NCBI GenBank assembly: GCA_027488975.1
Contig: JAIYAQ010000024.1
Span: 62,001 to 126,000, forward strand
Length of the DNA stretch: 64,000 bases
Origin: Cyanobium sp. E1_MAG_00006
Lineage (GTDB): Bacteria; Cyanobacteriota; Cyanobacteriia; PCC-6307; Cyanobiaceae
Reading direction: 5' to 3'
The notes under the pieces are model-generated. The model searched no databases. It worked only from the letters and a program-made list of their open reading frames with translations, and was not told where the DNA came from. The translations under genes were made by a program, and so were the position numbers. Below are positions 29,702 to 38,144 of this stretch, piece by piece. Position 1 is the first letter of the stretch. Each line of letters opens with the position of its first letter.

Positions 29702-30651
29702 CGGGCCAGCTTGAGCAGCTCGGCCGGGGAGGCCAGCAGATCGATCGCCACGAAGTAGATCTTGCCTTCGGGGTTGAGCAGGAAGCGCCAGGCCACGTTC
29801 ATGCCGATGCCGGCGCCGAACCAGGGGGTCTGCACCTTGCCGGTCACCTTGATCTGGGTGTAGTCGCCCTCGGTGGGCTCGGCGTAGCCGCGCTCAGGCA
29901 GAAGGCGCAGGTTCTGGCAGTCCTCGCGGAAGAAGCGCAGGATCGCTTCACGACCCACGATCGGCTTCTGAAAGGGGGGCTGCAGGGCACCGTCCACCAG
30001 GAACAGATCGATCAGGGCGTCGAAATCGTTGGCGTTGAGCCGATCCATGTAGGCGTTCACCGTGGGGTTGATCACCCCCTCGATGAACACCTTTTTGCGC
30101 AGCTCCTCGGGGGTCGGCGCCACCACGGGCTCCATCACCCGCTGGCCCTCACCCTTGGCGGGGTCGTAGCCCATGTCGACCACGAAGTTGCGCAGCAGGG
30201 TGATCTGCTGGCCCTGCTCAACGGCCTTCACGGAGTTCAGCACCGCGGCGGCGTTGGCCGAGAGCTGATAGCCCTCGGGGATCGGGGCCACCAGGCCGGC
30301 GGCCATCCACTGACCCAGCTGGTACCAGAAGCCCAGCTTGATGTTGACCGACCAGTTGGCGTAGGTGCGGCCGATGGCCGTGTCGGTGCGGTTGGCCAGA
30401 TCGCACATCACCTGGCTCTGGGCCTGGAAGTCCATGGCCTTGATCTGCTGCAGCACCGGCTCGGCGAACTGCATGCGGGCGGCACCCGGAGCCGCGATCG
30501 TGATCGTGGTGCCCATCTCCAGATAGGCGTACCAGATCAGGGCGAGCTGGTCTTCAGCGCTGAGAAGGCGGAAGCGGGCGGTGATCGCCGGCACCTCATC
30601 TGCCGAACGGGTGTTCGGGAAGATCTGAGCAGCCTTCTCAAGCGTGAACAT
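29698..30651 (-). CDS. ocp: orange carotenoid protein
   Basis: A 317-residue photoactive carotenoid protein that senses strong blue-green light and quenches phycobilisome excitation. The all-helical N-terminal carotenoid domain (about 1-160) and NTF2-like C-terminal domain (about 190-317) are complete. Key residues are conserved: Tyr201 and Trp288, which hydrogen-bond the keto group; Tyr43 and Trp109 in the N-terminal pocket; and Arg154, the counterpart of phycobilisome-contact Arg155. An in-frame TTG at 30657 precedes the ATG at 30651; ATG gives the canonical length and has GGGG 8 bases upstream. It is first in the ocp-crtW-frp operon and lies downstream of psbA behind a strong terminator. 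Confidence 0.98.
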   Translation of the reverse strand: MFTLEKAAQIFPNTRSADEVPAITARFRLLSAEDQLALIWYAYLEMGTTITIAAPGAARMQFAEPVLQQIKAMDFQAQSQVMCDLANRTDTAIGRTYANWSVNIKLGFWYQLGQWMAAGLVAPIPEGYQLSANAAAVLNSVKAVEQGQQITLLRNFVVDMGYDPAKGEGQRVMEPVVAPTPEELRKKVFIEGVINPTVNAYMDRLNANDFDALIDLFLVDGALQPPFQKPIVGREAILRFFREDCQNLRLLPERGYAEPTEGDYTQIKVTGKVQTPWFGAGIGMNVAWRFLLNPEGKIYFVAIDLLASPAELLKLAR

Positions 30652-30684
30652 CGGCAAGCCCCGGTTTGTAAAGGAGTTTTGCAG

Positions 30685-30709
30685 ATCCTAGGGGATCGCC
30701 AACGGCGAT
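30685..30709 (-). promoter_or_regulatory. putative ocp promoter with palindromic operator
   Basis: On the minus strand a -10-like TAGGAT (30685-30690) lies 34 bases before the ocp ATG. Just upstream is a perfect 6-3-6 palindrome, ATCGCC-AAC-GGCGAT on the plus strand (30695-30709), placed where it would sit between -35 and -10. No convincing -35 box is seen. This is a candidate regulator site for light-stress control. Confidence 0.45.
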
Positions 30710-30789
30710 TGGCCTGAAAATGCTAATGAGCGGCCGATCCGCCGCGGCTCGGTGCGGCCGTTGCAACCGCCAGCCGTAGCGCACAACAC

Positions 30790-30815
30790 AAAAAAGCCCC
30801 CGCCGAGGCGGGGGC
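30790..30815 (-). terminator. Rho-independent terminator of psbA
   Basis: A 9-bp GC-rich perfect stem (30796-30804 pairing with 30807-30815) with a two-base loop is followed on the minus strand by six T residues (30790-30795). It lies 39 bases after the psbA stop and insulates the ocp operon from strong psbA transcription. Confidence 0.92.
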
Positions 30816-30854
30816 CGGACGCTGAGCAGAAGCTCAGATCGATCGATCCGGAGA

Positions 30855-31931
30855 TCAGCCGATGGCGGGGGCGGTGAGGGCCACGGGGATGGACTGCACG
30901 GCCGCCAGGTCGAGCGGGAAATTGTGGGCGTTGCGTTCGTGCATCACTTCCATGCCGAGGTTGGCGCGGTTGAGCACGTCGGCCCAGGTGGGCAGCACCT
31001 TGCCCTGGGCATCCAGGATCGACTGGTTGAAGTTGAAGCCGTTCAGGTTGAACGCCATGGTGCAGATGCCCATGGAGGTGAACCAGATACCGACAACCGG
31101 CCAGGCACCCAGGAAGAAGTGCAGGCTGCGGCTGTTGTTGAAGGAGGCGTACTGGAAGATCAGGCGACCGAAGTAACCGTGGGCAGCCACGATGTTGTAG
31201 GTCTCCTCTTCCTGGCCGAACTTGTAGCCATAGTTCTGGGACTCGGTCTCGGTGGTTTCACGCACCAGCGAGGACGTCACCAGCGAACCGTGCATGGCGG
31301 AGAACAGGCTGCCGCCGAACACACCGGCCACACCCAGCATGTGGAAGGGGTGCATCAGGATGTTGTGCTCGGCCTGAAACACCAGCATGAAATTGAAGGT
31401 GCCCGAGATGCCGAGGGGCATGCCATCGGAGAAGGAGCCCTGACCGAAGGGATAGATCAGGAACACGGCGAAGGCCGCAGACAGCGGAGCGCTGTAGGCC
31501 ACGCAGATCCAGGGGCGCATACCCAGCCGGTAGGAGAGCTCCCACTGCCGGCCCATGTAGGCGGAAATGCCCAGCAGGAAGTGGAACACAACCAGCTGGT
31601 AGGGACCGCCGTTGTACAGCCACTCATCGAGGCTGGCGGCTTCCCAGATGGGGTAGAAGTGCAGGCCGATGGCGTTGCTGCTGGGGATGACAGCGCCGGA
31701 AATGATGTTGTTGCCGTAGAGGAAGGAGCCAGCAACGGGCTCGCGAATGCCGTCGATGTCGACGGGGGGCGCCGCAATGAAGGCGATGATGAAGCAGATG
31801 GTGGCCGCCAGCAGGCAGGGGATCATCAGCACACCGAACCAACCCACATAGATGCGGTTGTCGGTGGAGGTGACCCACTGGCAGAAGCTGTCCCAGCTAT
31901 TGGCGCGGCCGCTGCGAAGGGCAGTGGTCAT
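30855..31931 (-). CDS. psbA: photosystem II reaction centre protein D1
   Basis: A 358-residue thylakoid protein binding P680 chlorophylls, pheophytin, the QB plastoquinone and the Mn4CaO5 cluster. The five transmembrane helices and signatures such as [40 protein letters not shown] are intact. The residue equivalent to position 130 (here 129, GRQWELSY) is Gln, the D1:1 form associated with normal rather than high light. The C-terminus NFPLDLA followed by a 15-residue extension is the substrate of the CtpA processing protease. Other psbA copies are expected elsewhere in the genome. Confidence 0.99.
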   Translation of the reverse strand: MTTALRSGRANSWDSFCQWVTSTDNRIYVGWFGVLMIPCLLAATICFIIAFIAAPPVDIDGIREPVAGSFLYGNNIISGAVIPSSNAIGLHFYPIWEAASLDEWLYNGGPYQLVVFHFLLGISAYMGRQWELSYRLGMRPWICVAYSAPLSAAFAVFLIYPFGQGSFSDGMPLGISGTFNFMLVFQAEHNILMHPFHMLGVAGVFGGSLFSAMHGSLVTSSLVRETTETESQNYGYKFGQEEETYNIVAAHGYFGRLIFQYASFNNSRSLHFFLGAWPVVGIWFTSMGICTMAFNLNGFNFNQSILDAQGKVLPTWADVLNRANLGMEVMHERNAHNFPLDLAAVQSIPVALTAPAIG

Positions 31932-32045
31932 GGGAATCGCAAGTGCGAGATCAGGACGGATGCCACAGAGGTGGCCTGATAACGCTAAGAAGATGGCGCA
32001 ATACGCCAGCGGAGCAAAAATTAAATTTGCAGAGCTTCGCGGCTG

Positions 32046-32087
32046 TTCATGAACGAATTCATGAAGCCGTCATGAAGTTTGCTTAAG
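32046..32087 (-). promoter_or_regulatory. phased direct-repeat array upstream of psbA
   Basis: Read on the minus strand, four similar octamers are spaced 10-12 bases apart: CTTAAGCA (32087-32080), CTTCATGA (32077-32070), CTTCATGA (32066-32059) and GTTCATGA (32054-32047). Each is about one helical turn from the next. Direct repeats with this spacing are the typical binding layout of OmpR/PhoB-class response regulators, the class that includes cyanobacterial RpaB. The array lies about 115 bases upstream of the psbA ATG. Confidence 0.5.
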
Positions 32088-32141
32088 CCTGTGTCGTGAC
32101 GAGGGCTTCGGTTGTGGCTCTAAGTCTCTTTCAATCTGGCC

Positions 32142-33518
32142 CTAGGTCTGCGTCTGGGCCTTGGCCTGAACCTGCCAATCCTGCAACCAGAGACGACCCT
32201 GCTGCAGGAAGGCACCCCAGTCGAGCCGCTCCTCTTCCGCTGCCCGGGCAACCAGCAACGGCGCCTGCCGTTGCAGCAGCGCCTCCAGCTCCGCTTCAGG
32301 AACGCCGACGGCCAGGGCCAGGTAGTCGGCCATGGCGCGGCCCACCACACGGGTGAGATAGGCGGCGCTGAGGGCCTGCAGGGCACCGCCCACCAACCAG
32401 GTGGCCGCATGCAGCTTCACCAGTGAGCCCACGGCCTGGCTGGTCCACTCCACCACCCCCAGGCTCAGGGCCGCCTTGGCCAGCTGGACCGCGGCGGCCT
32501 GCAGCTGCTCGAACGACCAAGGGCAGTCCCACAGGCGCGCCATCTCCCGCAGCATCAGACCATTGGCGGCCGCCAGCACCAGCAGGTCCAGGCTCGGCAG
32601 TGGGGCCACCACCACGCCGGCGGCAACCGTCCACTGGGTCTGCTGCAGGAGCTGCTGCCAGTGACGGCGACGCAATGCCTCCAGCTCCAGCTGCCAGCGG
32701 CCGTGGAGCTCCTGCAGGTTGCGCTGCTGGGTGCGCTCCGGTAGCTGGCCGGCGCCAAGGGCGAGCTGCCGAGCCAGGGGGGCAAGGTCCGTCGCCAGTT
32801 GGTCCGCCTGCTCCGGCGACCAGGGCCAGCAACGCTCACGGAGCGACTCGGGCAACTGCAACTGAAGGGCCTGGAACTGAGCCGTCCACTCCCCGCCGAG
32901 GGGGCGATCCACCAGCAACCAGACAGCCTGGCCCCGGGGCAGGGCTTCAAGCCAGCGCAGGTCTGCCGCCTTGAGGGGCAGATCCAGGCGGTGAATCAGA
33001 TGATCACAGTGCTGGAAAGGCTCCGGCCACTGCCAGGCGCCGGCGGCGGGTGGCAGTGGGTGGCTGCGGTGCAGCCGCAGGGGCAGGGGAAAGGTGCAGC
33101 TCTGCAGCAGTGCGGTCTGGAGGCTCTCATCCCAGCCGATGGAACCCACAAGGGCGATCTCCAGATGGCGACGTCCCTGGCGATGCTGCAGCTGGGCCAG
33201 CTGCCTGCGCCGGAGCTGCTGGGGCGCGGCCGTCGCGGCACCCTCACCCTCGGGATCGAGGCGTTCGAAGCTGGCCAGCACCCCCTCAAGCCACTCGATC
33301 CAGCCCTGGCTGCTGGAGGGCAGCGCCACCTTGCCGGGACGCAGGCGGCCAGCCAGCAGCCAGAGACCGCCGGCAGCGGCAGAGAGGCTCAGCAACGAGG
33401 AGAGCGGGCCGTGCAGGCTGTCGAGCAGCAGCACGCCTCCCCCCAGGGCCGCCGCGGCAGGCCAGTGGCGCCGAAGCGCCGTGATCGAACCAGCGGCGAA
33501 GGTCAGGGAGGGGAGCAA
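32142..33518 (-). CDS. DUF697/YcjF-like membrane-associated protein
   Basis: A protein of about 458 residues. Two hydrophobic segments occur near the N-terminus (about 20-60). A middle region (about 110-280) is GTPase-like in outline but lacks clear P-loop motifs. The C-terminal DUF697 region (about 300-430) has WTVAAGVVVAPLPSLDLLVLAAANGLMLREMARLW and VVEWTSQAVGSLVKL. DUF697 is often fused to GTPases or found in YcjF-type proteins; the function is unknown. The start is unclear: TTG 33518 avoids overlap, while an ATG at 33620 would share the same CATG as the start of the divergent CDF gene (ATG on both strands). Confidence 0.72.
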   Translation of the reverse strand: MLPSLTFAAGSITALRRHWPAAAALGGGVLLLDSLHGPLSSLLSLSAAAGGLWLLAGRLRPGKVALPSSSQGWIEWLEGVLASFERLDPEGEGAATAAPQQLRRRQLAQLQHRQGRRHLEIALVGSIGWDESLQTALLQSCTFPLPLRLHRSHPLPPAAGAWQWPEPFQHCDHLIHRLDLPLKAADLRWLEALPRGQAVWLLVDRPLGGEWTAQFQALQLQLPESLRERCWPWSPEQADQLATDLAPLARQLALGAGQLPERTQQRNLQELHGRWQLELEALRRRHWQQLLQQTQWTVAAGVVVAPLPSLDLLVLAAANGLMLREMARLWDCPWSFEQLQAAAVQLAKAALSLGVVEWTSQAVGSLVKLHAATWLVGGALQALSAAYLTRVVGRAMADYLALAVGVPEAELEALLQRQAPLLVARAAEEERLDWGAFLQQGRLWLQDWQVQAKAQTQT

Positions 33519-33618
33519 CGGACCGCGACCAACACGCTCAGGCGCGACATCTCTAGCTGACCTGGTGATCCCTGCCCAGACCCCATAGCCTGGATAGCGT
33601 GCCGGGCCACCGCCAGAC

Positions 33619-34581
33619 ATGGGAGTCGCCCACGCCGCCGGGGCCAACAGCGCAACCAGCAACGGCTCAGCAGCCAGTCGCGCCGACAACCGCGCGGCCG
33701 TGAAGCGGGTGCTGCTCGTTGCCCTGGCGGTGAACGTGGCCATGAGCGTGCTGAAACTGGTGATCGGCCTGATGAGCGGCTCGCTGGCGGTGCTGGCCGA
33801 CGCGATGCACAGCACCACCGACGGCCTCTCCAGCCTGCTGGGGCTGCTCACCAACGGCCTCTCCGACCCCCAGCCGGACCGGGACCATCCCTACGGCCAC
33901 GACAAATACGAAGCGGTGGGGGCCCTGGCCATCGCCGGCTTCATCCTGTTCACGGCCGTCGAGATCCTGCGCACGGCGGTGGAACGCATCGCCACCGGCC
34001 TCAAGCCGCTGCGCATGGACGGGCACGACCTGGTGCTGCTGCTGATCGTGTTGGGTTGCAATGTGCTGCTGGCGGGCTACGAACGCAGTGAGGGCCGGCG
34101 CCTGAACAGCCAGCTCCTGCTGGCCGATGCGCGCCACACCACCAGCGACATCTGGACCACCGTGATGGTGTTGCTGGGCCTCGCCGGTGTGCTGGTGCTG
34201 AAGCAGACCTGGTTCGACGTGGCCGTGGCCATCCCGTTGTGCCTGCTGCTGGTGCGTGCCTGCTGGCAAGTGCTGCGGGCCAACCTGCCCTGGCTAGTGG
34301 ATCAGATCGCCATCGCCCCGGAGGCGATTCATGAGGTGGCGATGACCGTGCCGGGTGTGTTGAACGTGCACGACATCGCCAGCCGCGGCGTGCTGGGCCA
34401 GCGCGTGTTCATCGAGCTGCACATGGTGGTGGAGGCCGACGATCTGCCCACCGCCCACCGCATCACCGAACTGGTGGAGGAGCACCTGGCGGCTCGTTTC
34501 GGTGAGGTGCGCTGCACAATTCACCTGGAGCCACGCGAGTACGCCATCCCGACCATCACCTTCCGGGGGGCCCATGGCTGA
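33619..34581 (+). CDS. cation diffusion facilitator family metal efflux protein
   Basis: A 320-residue CDF transporter with about six membrane segments and a cytoplasmic C-terminal domain (about 215-310). The two metal-site motifs are ADAMHSTTDG (segment 2) and DARHTTSDI (segment 5). His-x3-Asp in both positions is the arrangement usually seen in Zn/Co-type rather than Mn-type CDF proteins; specificity is inferred. It probably exchanges metal for protons at the cytoplasmic membrane. The following small gene overlaps its last 8 bases. Confidence 0.92.
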   Translation: MGVAHAAGANSATSNGSAASRADNRAAVKRVLLVALAVNVAMSVLKLVIGLMSGSLAVLADAMHSTTDGLSSLLGLLTNGLSDPQPDRDHPYGHDKYEAVGALAIAGFILFTAVEILRTAVERIATGLKPLRMDGHDLVLLLIVLGCNVLLAGYERSEGRRLNSQLLLADARHTTSDIWTTVMVLLGLAGVLVLKQTWFDVAVAIPLCLLLVRACWQVLRANLPWLVDQIAIAPEAIHEVAMTVPGVLNVHDIASRGVLGQRVFIELHMVVEADDLPTAHRITELVEEHLAARFGEVRCTIHLEPREYAIPTITFRGAHG

Positions 34582-35086
34582 ACTGCAGACCCTGCTGACG
34601 CCACGGCTTCAGGCCCAGGCAGACCAGCTGTTGGCGCAGCAGCAGCTTCAACGCACCTGGCACGGCGATCTGCCGGTGCTGCTCCTGGATCGCTGCTGGC
34701 TGCGCCTGCAGGTGGTGACGGTGCAGCGGCTGGCCCTGACGCTGCCGCCTGACACCAGCGCCGAGGCTCCTGAGCTTGTGCGCTACCGAAGCCTGCTGCA
34801 GCAGGGGCTCACGGAACTGGAGGCACAGGAGCAGTGCTGGCAGGAATTCGGCCGCGAGGCCTGCGCCGAGGCGCTGCGCCGCTTCTGGCTGATGCAGGAG
34901 CAAGGCAACCACGGCTGGACCCTGCCGGCCTACCTGCACCTGCTGGCGATCTACCGCCAGCAGGTGGAGAGCCCAGGCCCCACCTCGCTGCCGCTGCTCG
35001 TACTGGCGCGGCCCGGCAGCAACGAAGCCCATCACCTCAGCTGGTGCTGGCCCACGACACCGCCCATGCGTCACAATTCGCGTTGA
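34574..35086 (+). CDS. conserved hypothetical protein
   Basis: A 170-residue soluble protein not matched to a named family. It is mostly helical, with a Gln/Leu-rich N-terminus (LTPRLQAQADQLLAQQQLQRTW) and conserved-looking aromatic segments FWLMQEQGNHGWTLPAYLHLLAIYRQQV and SNEAHHLSWCW near the end. ATG 34574 overlaps the CDF stop by 8 bases, suggesting translational coupling with the metal transporter; an accessory role is only inferred from that. The longer open frame begins inside the CDF gene. Confidence 0.7.
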   Translation: MAELQTLLTPRLQAQADQLLAQQQLQRTWHGDLPVLLLDRCWLRLQVVTVQRLALTLPPDTSAEAPELVRYRSLLQQGLTELEAQEQCWQEFGREACAEALRRFWLMQEQGNHGWTLPAYLHLLAIYRQQVESPGPTSLPLLVLARPGSNEAHHLSWCWPTTPPMRHNSR

Positions 35087-35104
35087 TTTTTCAGGTGTGC
35101 GGCC

Positions 35105-35680
35105 ATGGCCGACGGTGACCTCCAGACCAGCCAGCAGGATGGCCAGCAGCCGGGCCAGCAGACCGGCCAGAACGAGCGCTTTCGTGGCGAAGGCCGTGGC
35201 AGCCGGGGTCCCCGCGAGGGTGGCAACCGCGACGGTGGCAACCGCGAGGCCGGTGGCTTCCGCATCCGCCTGAGCGACAACGAAATGCGCGCTGCCCGCG
35301 CCGTGCAGGAGGCCTTCGGACTGCGCTCCACCGTGGCAGCGCTGGGCCTCTCGATCCGCACCGTGGCCCAACTGCTCGAGGAGGGCAAGCTCGATGAGCT
35401 GGTGGCGCAGCAACGTGCCTCAGGCGCTGGCCGCCCACCACGCGAGCCTCGCGAGGGTGGACGTGACGGCGGTCGTGATGGCGGGCGCGATGGGGGTCGT
35501 GGTGAGCGCGGCGGCAGCCGCCCCAACCCTTTCGCCCGTCCGGCCCGTCCCGCGGCACCGGTGGCCGCTGAGCCCCAGCCCGAACTGCAACCCGCCGTGG
35601 CCGAGCTCGAGCCAGTCGCTGACGAGGCTGCCGTGCCGGAGCCCGACACCACCAGCACCGACGCGAGCAGCGAGGCCTGA
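35105..35680 (+). CDS. Gly/Arg/Asp-rich protein with short helical core
   Basis: A 191-residue protein with three parts: a Gln/Gly/Arg-rich N-terminus (1-55) with RGSRGPREGGNRDGGNRE; a folded core (about 56-105) FRIRLSDNEMRAARAVQEAFGLRSTVAALGLSIRTVAQLLEEGKLDELVAQQR; and a long tail with GGRDGGRDGGRDGG followed by an acidic Pro/Ala/Glu segment. RG-rich repeats suggest nucleic-acid binding or a disordered role, but no domain is recognised. The repeat is also visible at DNA level and could vary by slippage. Confidence 0.72.
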   Translation: MADGDLQTSQQDGQQPGQQTGQNERFRGEGRGSRGPREGGNRDGGNREAGGFRIRLSDNEMRAARAVQEAFGLRSTVAALGLSIRTVAQLLEEGKLDELVAQQRASGAGRPPREPREGGRDGGRDGGRDGGRGERGGSRPNPFARPARPAAPVAAEPQPELQPAVAELEPVADEAAVPEPDTTSTDASSEA

Positions 35681-35738
35681 TCGGCAAGGGCGGCCCCCCG
35701 CCTGCAGGCAGAATCCGGCCAACCAACAGCGATCTCGG

Positions 35739-36785
35739 ATGTCACGCCCCAGGGTTCTCTCCGGCGTTCAGCCCACGGGCTCCCTGCATCTGGGCAACTG
35801 GCTCGGGGCCATCCGCAATTGGGTGGCCCTGCAGGACAGCCACGACACGTTTTTCTGCGTGGTGGACCTGCATGCGATCACGGTTCCCCATGATCCGCAG
35901 CGCCTGGCGGCCGACACCCGCAGCACCGCCGCGCTCTATCTGGCCTGCGGCATCGATCCGGCACGCTCCACGGTGTTCGTGCAGAGCCATGTGCCGGCCC
36001 ACAGCGAGCTGTGCTGGTTGCTGAACTGCATCACGCCGCTGAACTGGCTGGAGCGGATGATCCAGTTCAAGGAGAAGGCTGTCAAACAGGGGGATCAAGT
36101 CTCGGTGGGCCTGCTGGATTACCCGGTGCTGATGGCGGCCGACATCCTTCTCTACGACGCTGATCTGGTGCCGGTTGGAGAAGACCAGAAGCAACACCTG
36201 GAGCTGGCGCGCGACATCGCCCAGCAACGGGTCAATGCCCGCTTCGGGCCCCGCGACGCCGACGGCGAGGTGATCCCGGTGCTGAAGGTGCCCGAGCCAC
36301 TGATCCTCAAGGAGGGGGCGCGGGTGATGAGCCTCGCCGACGGCCGCAACAAGATGAGCAAGAGCGATCCCAACGAGGGCTCGCGGATCAACCTGCTCGA
36401 TCCACCCGAGCTGATCACCAAGAAGGTGAAGCGGGCCAAGACCGATCCGGTGATGGGGCTGGAATTCGGCAACCCGGAGCGGCCGGAAACCGACAACCTG
36501 CTGGGCCTCTACGCCCTGCTGAGCGGCAAGGGCCGCGATGCTGCCGCCAGCGAGTGCGCCGCCATGGGCTGGGGCACCTTCAAGCCGCTGCTGGCGGAGG
36601 CGCTGGTGGAGGCCCTGCGGCCGATTCAGGCACGCCACGCCGAGCTGAGCGCCGACCCGGCCGAGCTGGATCGCGTCCTGAGCAGCGGCCGCGAGCGGGC
36701 CAGCGCAGTTGCCGAGGCCACCCTGGGGCGCACCCGCGCGGCCCTTGGCTTCCTGCCGGCCAGCGACAGAGCCGCTCAAGCCTGA
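35739..36785 (+). CDS. trpS: tryptophanyl-tRNA synthetase
   Basis: A 348-residue class I aminoacyl-tRNA synthetase charging tRNA-Trp. The HIGH-type motif is TGSLHLGNWLG (about 11-21) and the KMSKS motif is NKMSKSDPNEGSRI (about 205). The length fits the bacterial enzyme. The start is ATG 35739 (MSRPRVLSGVQPTG); the open frame continues upstream into the preceding gene but without homology. Confidence 0.97.
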   Translation: MSRPRVLSGVQPTGSLHLGNWLGAIRNWVALQDSHDTFFCVVDLHAITVPHDPQRLAADTRSTAALYLACGIDPARSTVFVQSHVPAHSELCWLLNCITPLNWLERMIQFKEKAVKQGDQVSVGLLDYPVLMAADILLYDADLVPVGEDQKQHLELARDIAQQRVNARFGPRDADGEVIPVLKVPEPLILKEGARVMSLADGRNKMSKSDPNEGSRINLLDPPELITKKVKRAKTDPVMGLEFGNPERPETDNLLGLYALLSGKGRDAAASECAAMGWGTFKPLLAEALVEALRPIQARHAELSADPAELDRVLSSGRERASAVAEATLGRTRAALGFLPASDRAAQA

Positions 36786-37040
36786 TCCTTTGCGAAGGAA
36801 AGATTAAGGGAGCTGATCGATCGGGCGGCTTGGCGAGCCTGAAGCTCACCGCCGCACAAACTGGCTGATCAGCAGGCCAAGCCCGCCGAGCCGCCTGAGC
36901 AGCACGGGAGGCATCTCGGTCGTCTCAACCGAGGCCAAAGCCGAAGCGCGCCGCGCAGCACAGCTGGTCTCATTTGTCCAGGGGAGGGATCCCCGTTCTC
37001 GCAGCAGGACTCACTGGACAGCAGGCTCTTCGGACCTTGA

Positions 37041-37706
37041 TTGCACCGCCGCTTGCCGATCCGCCGTCTGTTCCACCGGGCCCCTGCTCCCACCACCGCC
37101 TGCTGCGCCGCCGCTCTGCTGCTGGTCGCCGCCCCGGTGCTGCACAACCCGGCCGAACCAGCAGCAGCCAGCGTGCAGGACACCCAGCAAGTCCAGCAGA
37201 GCCGCAAGACCTACGCGATCACGCCACGGCGCCAAGCCCTGCTCAACACGATCCGCTACGCCGAGGGCACCTGGAAGCAGGGCAGCCGCGAGGGTTACCA
37301 CACCCTCTACGGCGGCGGCCGCTTCGCCAGCCTGGCCCGCCATCCCGAGATCGTGGTCGTGAAGCGCTACACCAGCGCCGCTGCCGGCGCCTACCAGTTC
37401 CTGCCAGGCACCTGGCGCGAGGCCTCCCGCCGCCTGCAGCTGGCCAGCTTCCAGCCCGCCAACCAGGACCAGGCCGCGCTCTATCTGGTAGACCGCCGCG
37501 GTGTGCTCGATGAAATCGATCGCAGCGGTCTGACGCCGGATGCCATGGCGGTCCTGGCGAAGGAATGGGCCTCGTTCCCCACCCTCAGCGGCCAGAGCGC
37601 CTACGGCCAGCCGGTGAAGGCCGCAACGGACCTGGAACGCTTCTACCAGGCCAATCTGCAGGCCAACCAAGGGCAGAACAACTCCGACGACCGTCGCCCG
37701 AGCTAG
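37041..37706 (+). CDS. secreted lysozyme-like muramidase (GH104 / lambda R-type fold)
   Basis: A 221-residue protein starting at TTG with a signal-like segment (APTTACCAAALLLVAAPVL). The catalytic region is LLNTIRYAEGTW, where the Glu in YAEGT is the likely acid. It is followed by GYHTLYGGGRF and AAGAYQFLPGTWREAS, the pattern of phage-lambda-type endolysin transglycosylases (GH104). It probably cuts glycan strands of the cell's own peptidoglycan in the periplasm. There is no phage context: the neighbours are trpS and a DUF2605 gene. The region 36786-37040 upstream holds no recognisable gene or RNA. Confidence 0.82.
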   Translation: MHRRLPIRRLFHRAPAPTTACCAAALLLVAAPVLHNPAEPAAASVQDTQQVQQSRKTYAITPRRQALLNTIRYAEGTWKQGSREGYHTLYGGGRFASLARHPEIVVVKRYTSAAAGAYQFLPGTWREASRRLQLASFQPANQDQAALYLVDRRGVLDEIDRSGLTPDAMAVLAKEWASFPTLSGQSAYGQPVKAATDLERFYQANLQANQGQNNSDDRRPS

Positions 37707-37716
37707 ATCAGCCCCT

Positions 37717-38082
37717 TCAGGGGCGCCGCTCCTCAGGCAAGGGAACACCGGCAATGCGCAGCATCGCCGAGAGATTCCAGACCCGCATCATCAACCGGTG
37801 CCAGGGGGCCATGGCCTCCATGTCCACCGCCATCGGCGTGCTGCAGGCCGCCCGAAGCGAGCGGGTGGCCGCGATTGCCCGCAGGGCCTCCTCCAGCCTG
37901 CTGCGCAGCTGACGCTGCTCCGATGGGGGCAGGAGGTGCTCCGGGGTGTGGTCAAGCAACACCAGGCCGCGCTGAAACCAGAAGCCGAAGTCTTCGAACA
38001 GCGAGTCCAGCAGCTGATCGAGCAGCTCGGCGGACTCCCGCGGCGGGGGCTGAGGAGCGGGCGCAGGCGACGGATCAGTCAC
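37717..38082 (-). CDS. DUF2605 family protein
   Basis: A 121-residue soluble protein with a Pro/Ala-rich N-terminus and the helical DUF2605 core: LLDQLLDSLFEDFGFWFQRGLVLLDHTPEHLLPPSEQRQLRSRLEEALRAIAATRSL. The family occurs only in cyanobacteria, and no function is established. It uses a GTG start and is divergent from thrS, with its start 62 bases away. Confidence 0.8.
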   Translation of the reverse strand: MTDPSPAPAPQPPPRESAELLDQLLDSLFEDFGFWFQRGLVLLDHTPEHLLPPSEQRQLRSRLEEALRAIAATRSLRAACSTPMAVDMEAMAPWHRLMMRVWNLSAMLRIAGVPLPEERRP

Positions 38083-38144
38083 CCCACGAGCCTAGATAGG
38101 GCGCCGATTCTGCTGCGTAGGATCGGGGTTGCCACCCAGCAGCC

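Noticed and set aside
36786-37040. Possible tRNA or small RNA between trpS and the muramidase gene
   Set aside because: No cloverleaf or T-loop consensus and no strong terminator was seen.
37041-37706. Phage-type endolysin as a prophage sign
   Set aside because: Neighbours are housekeeping genes, there are no other phage genes, and the protein has its own signal peptide; a resident muramidase is simpler.
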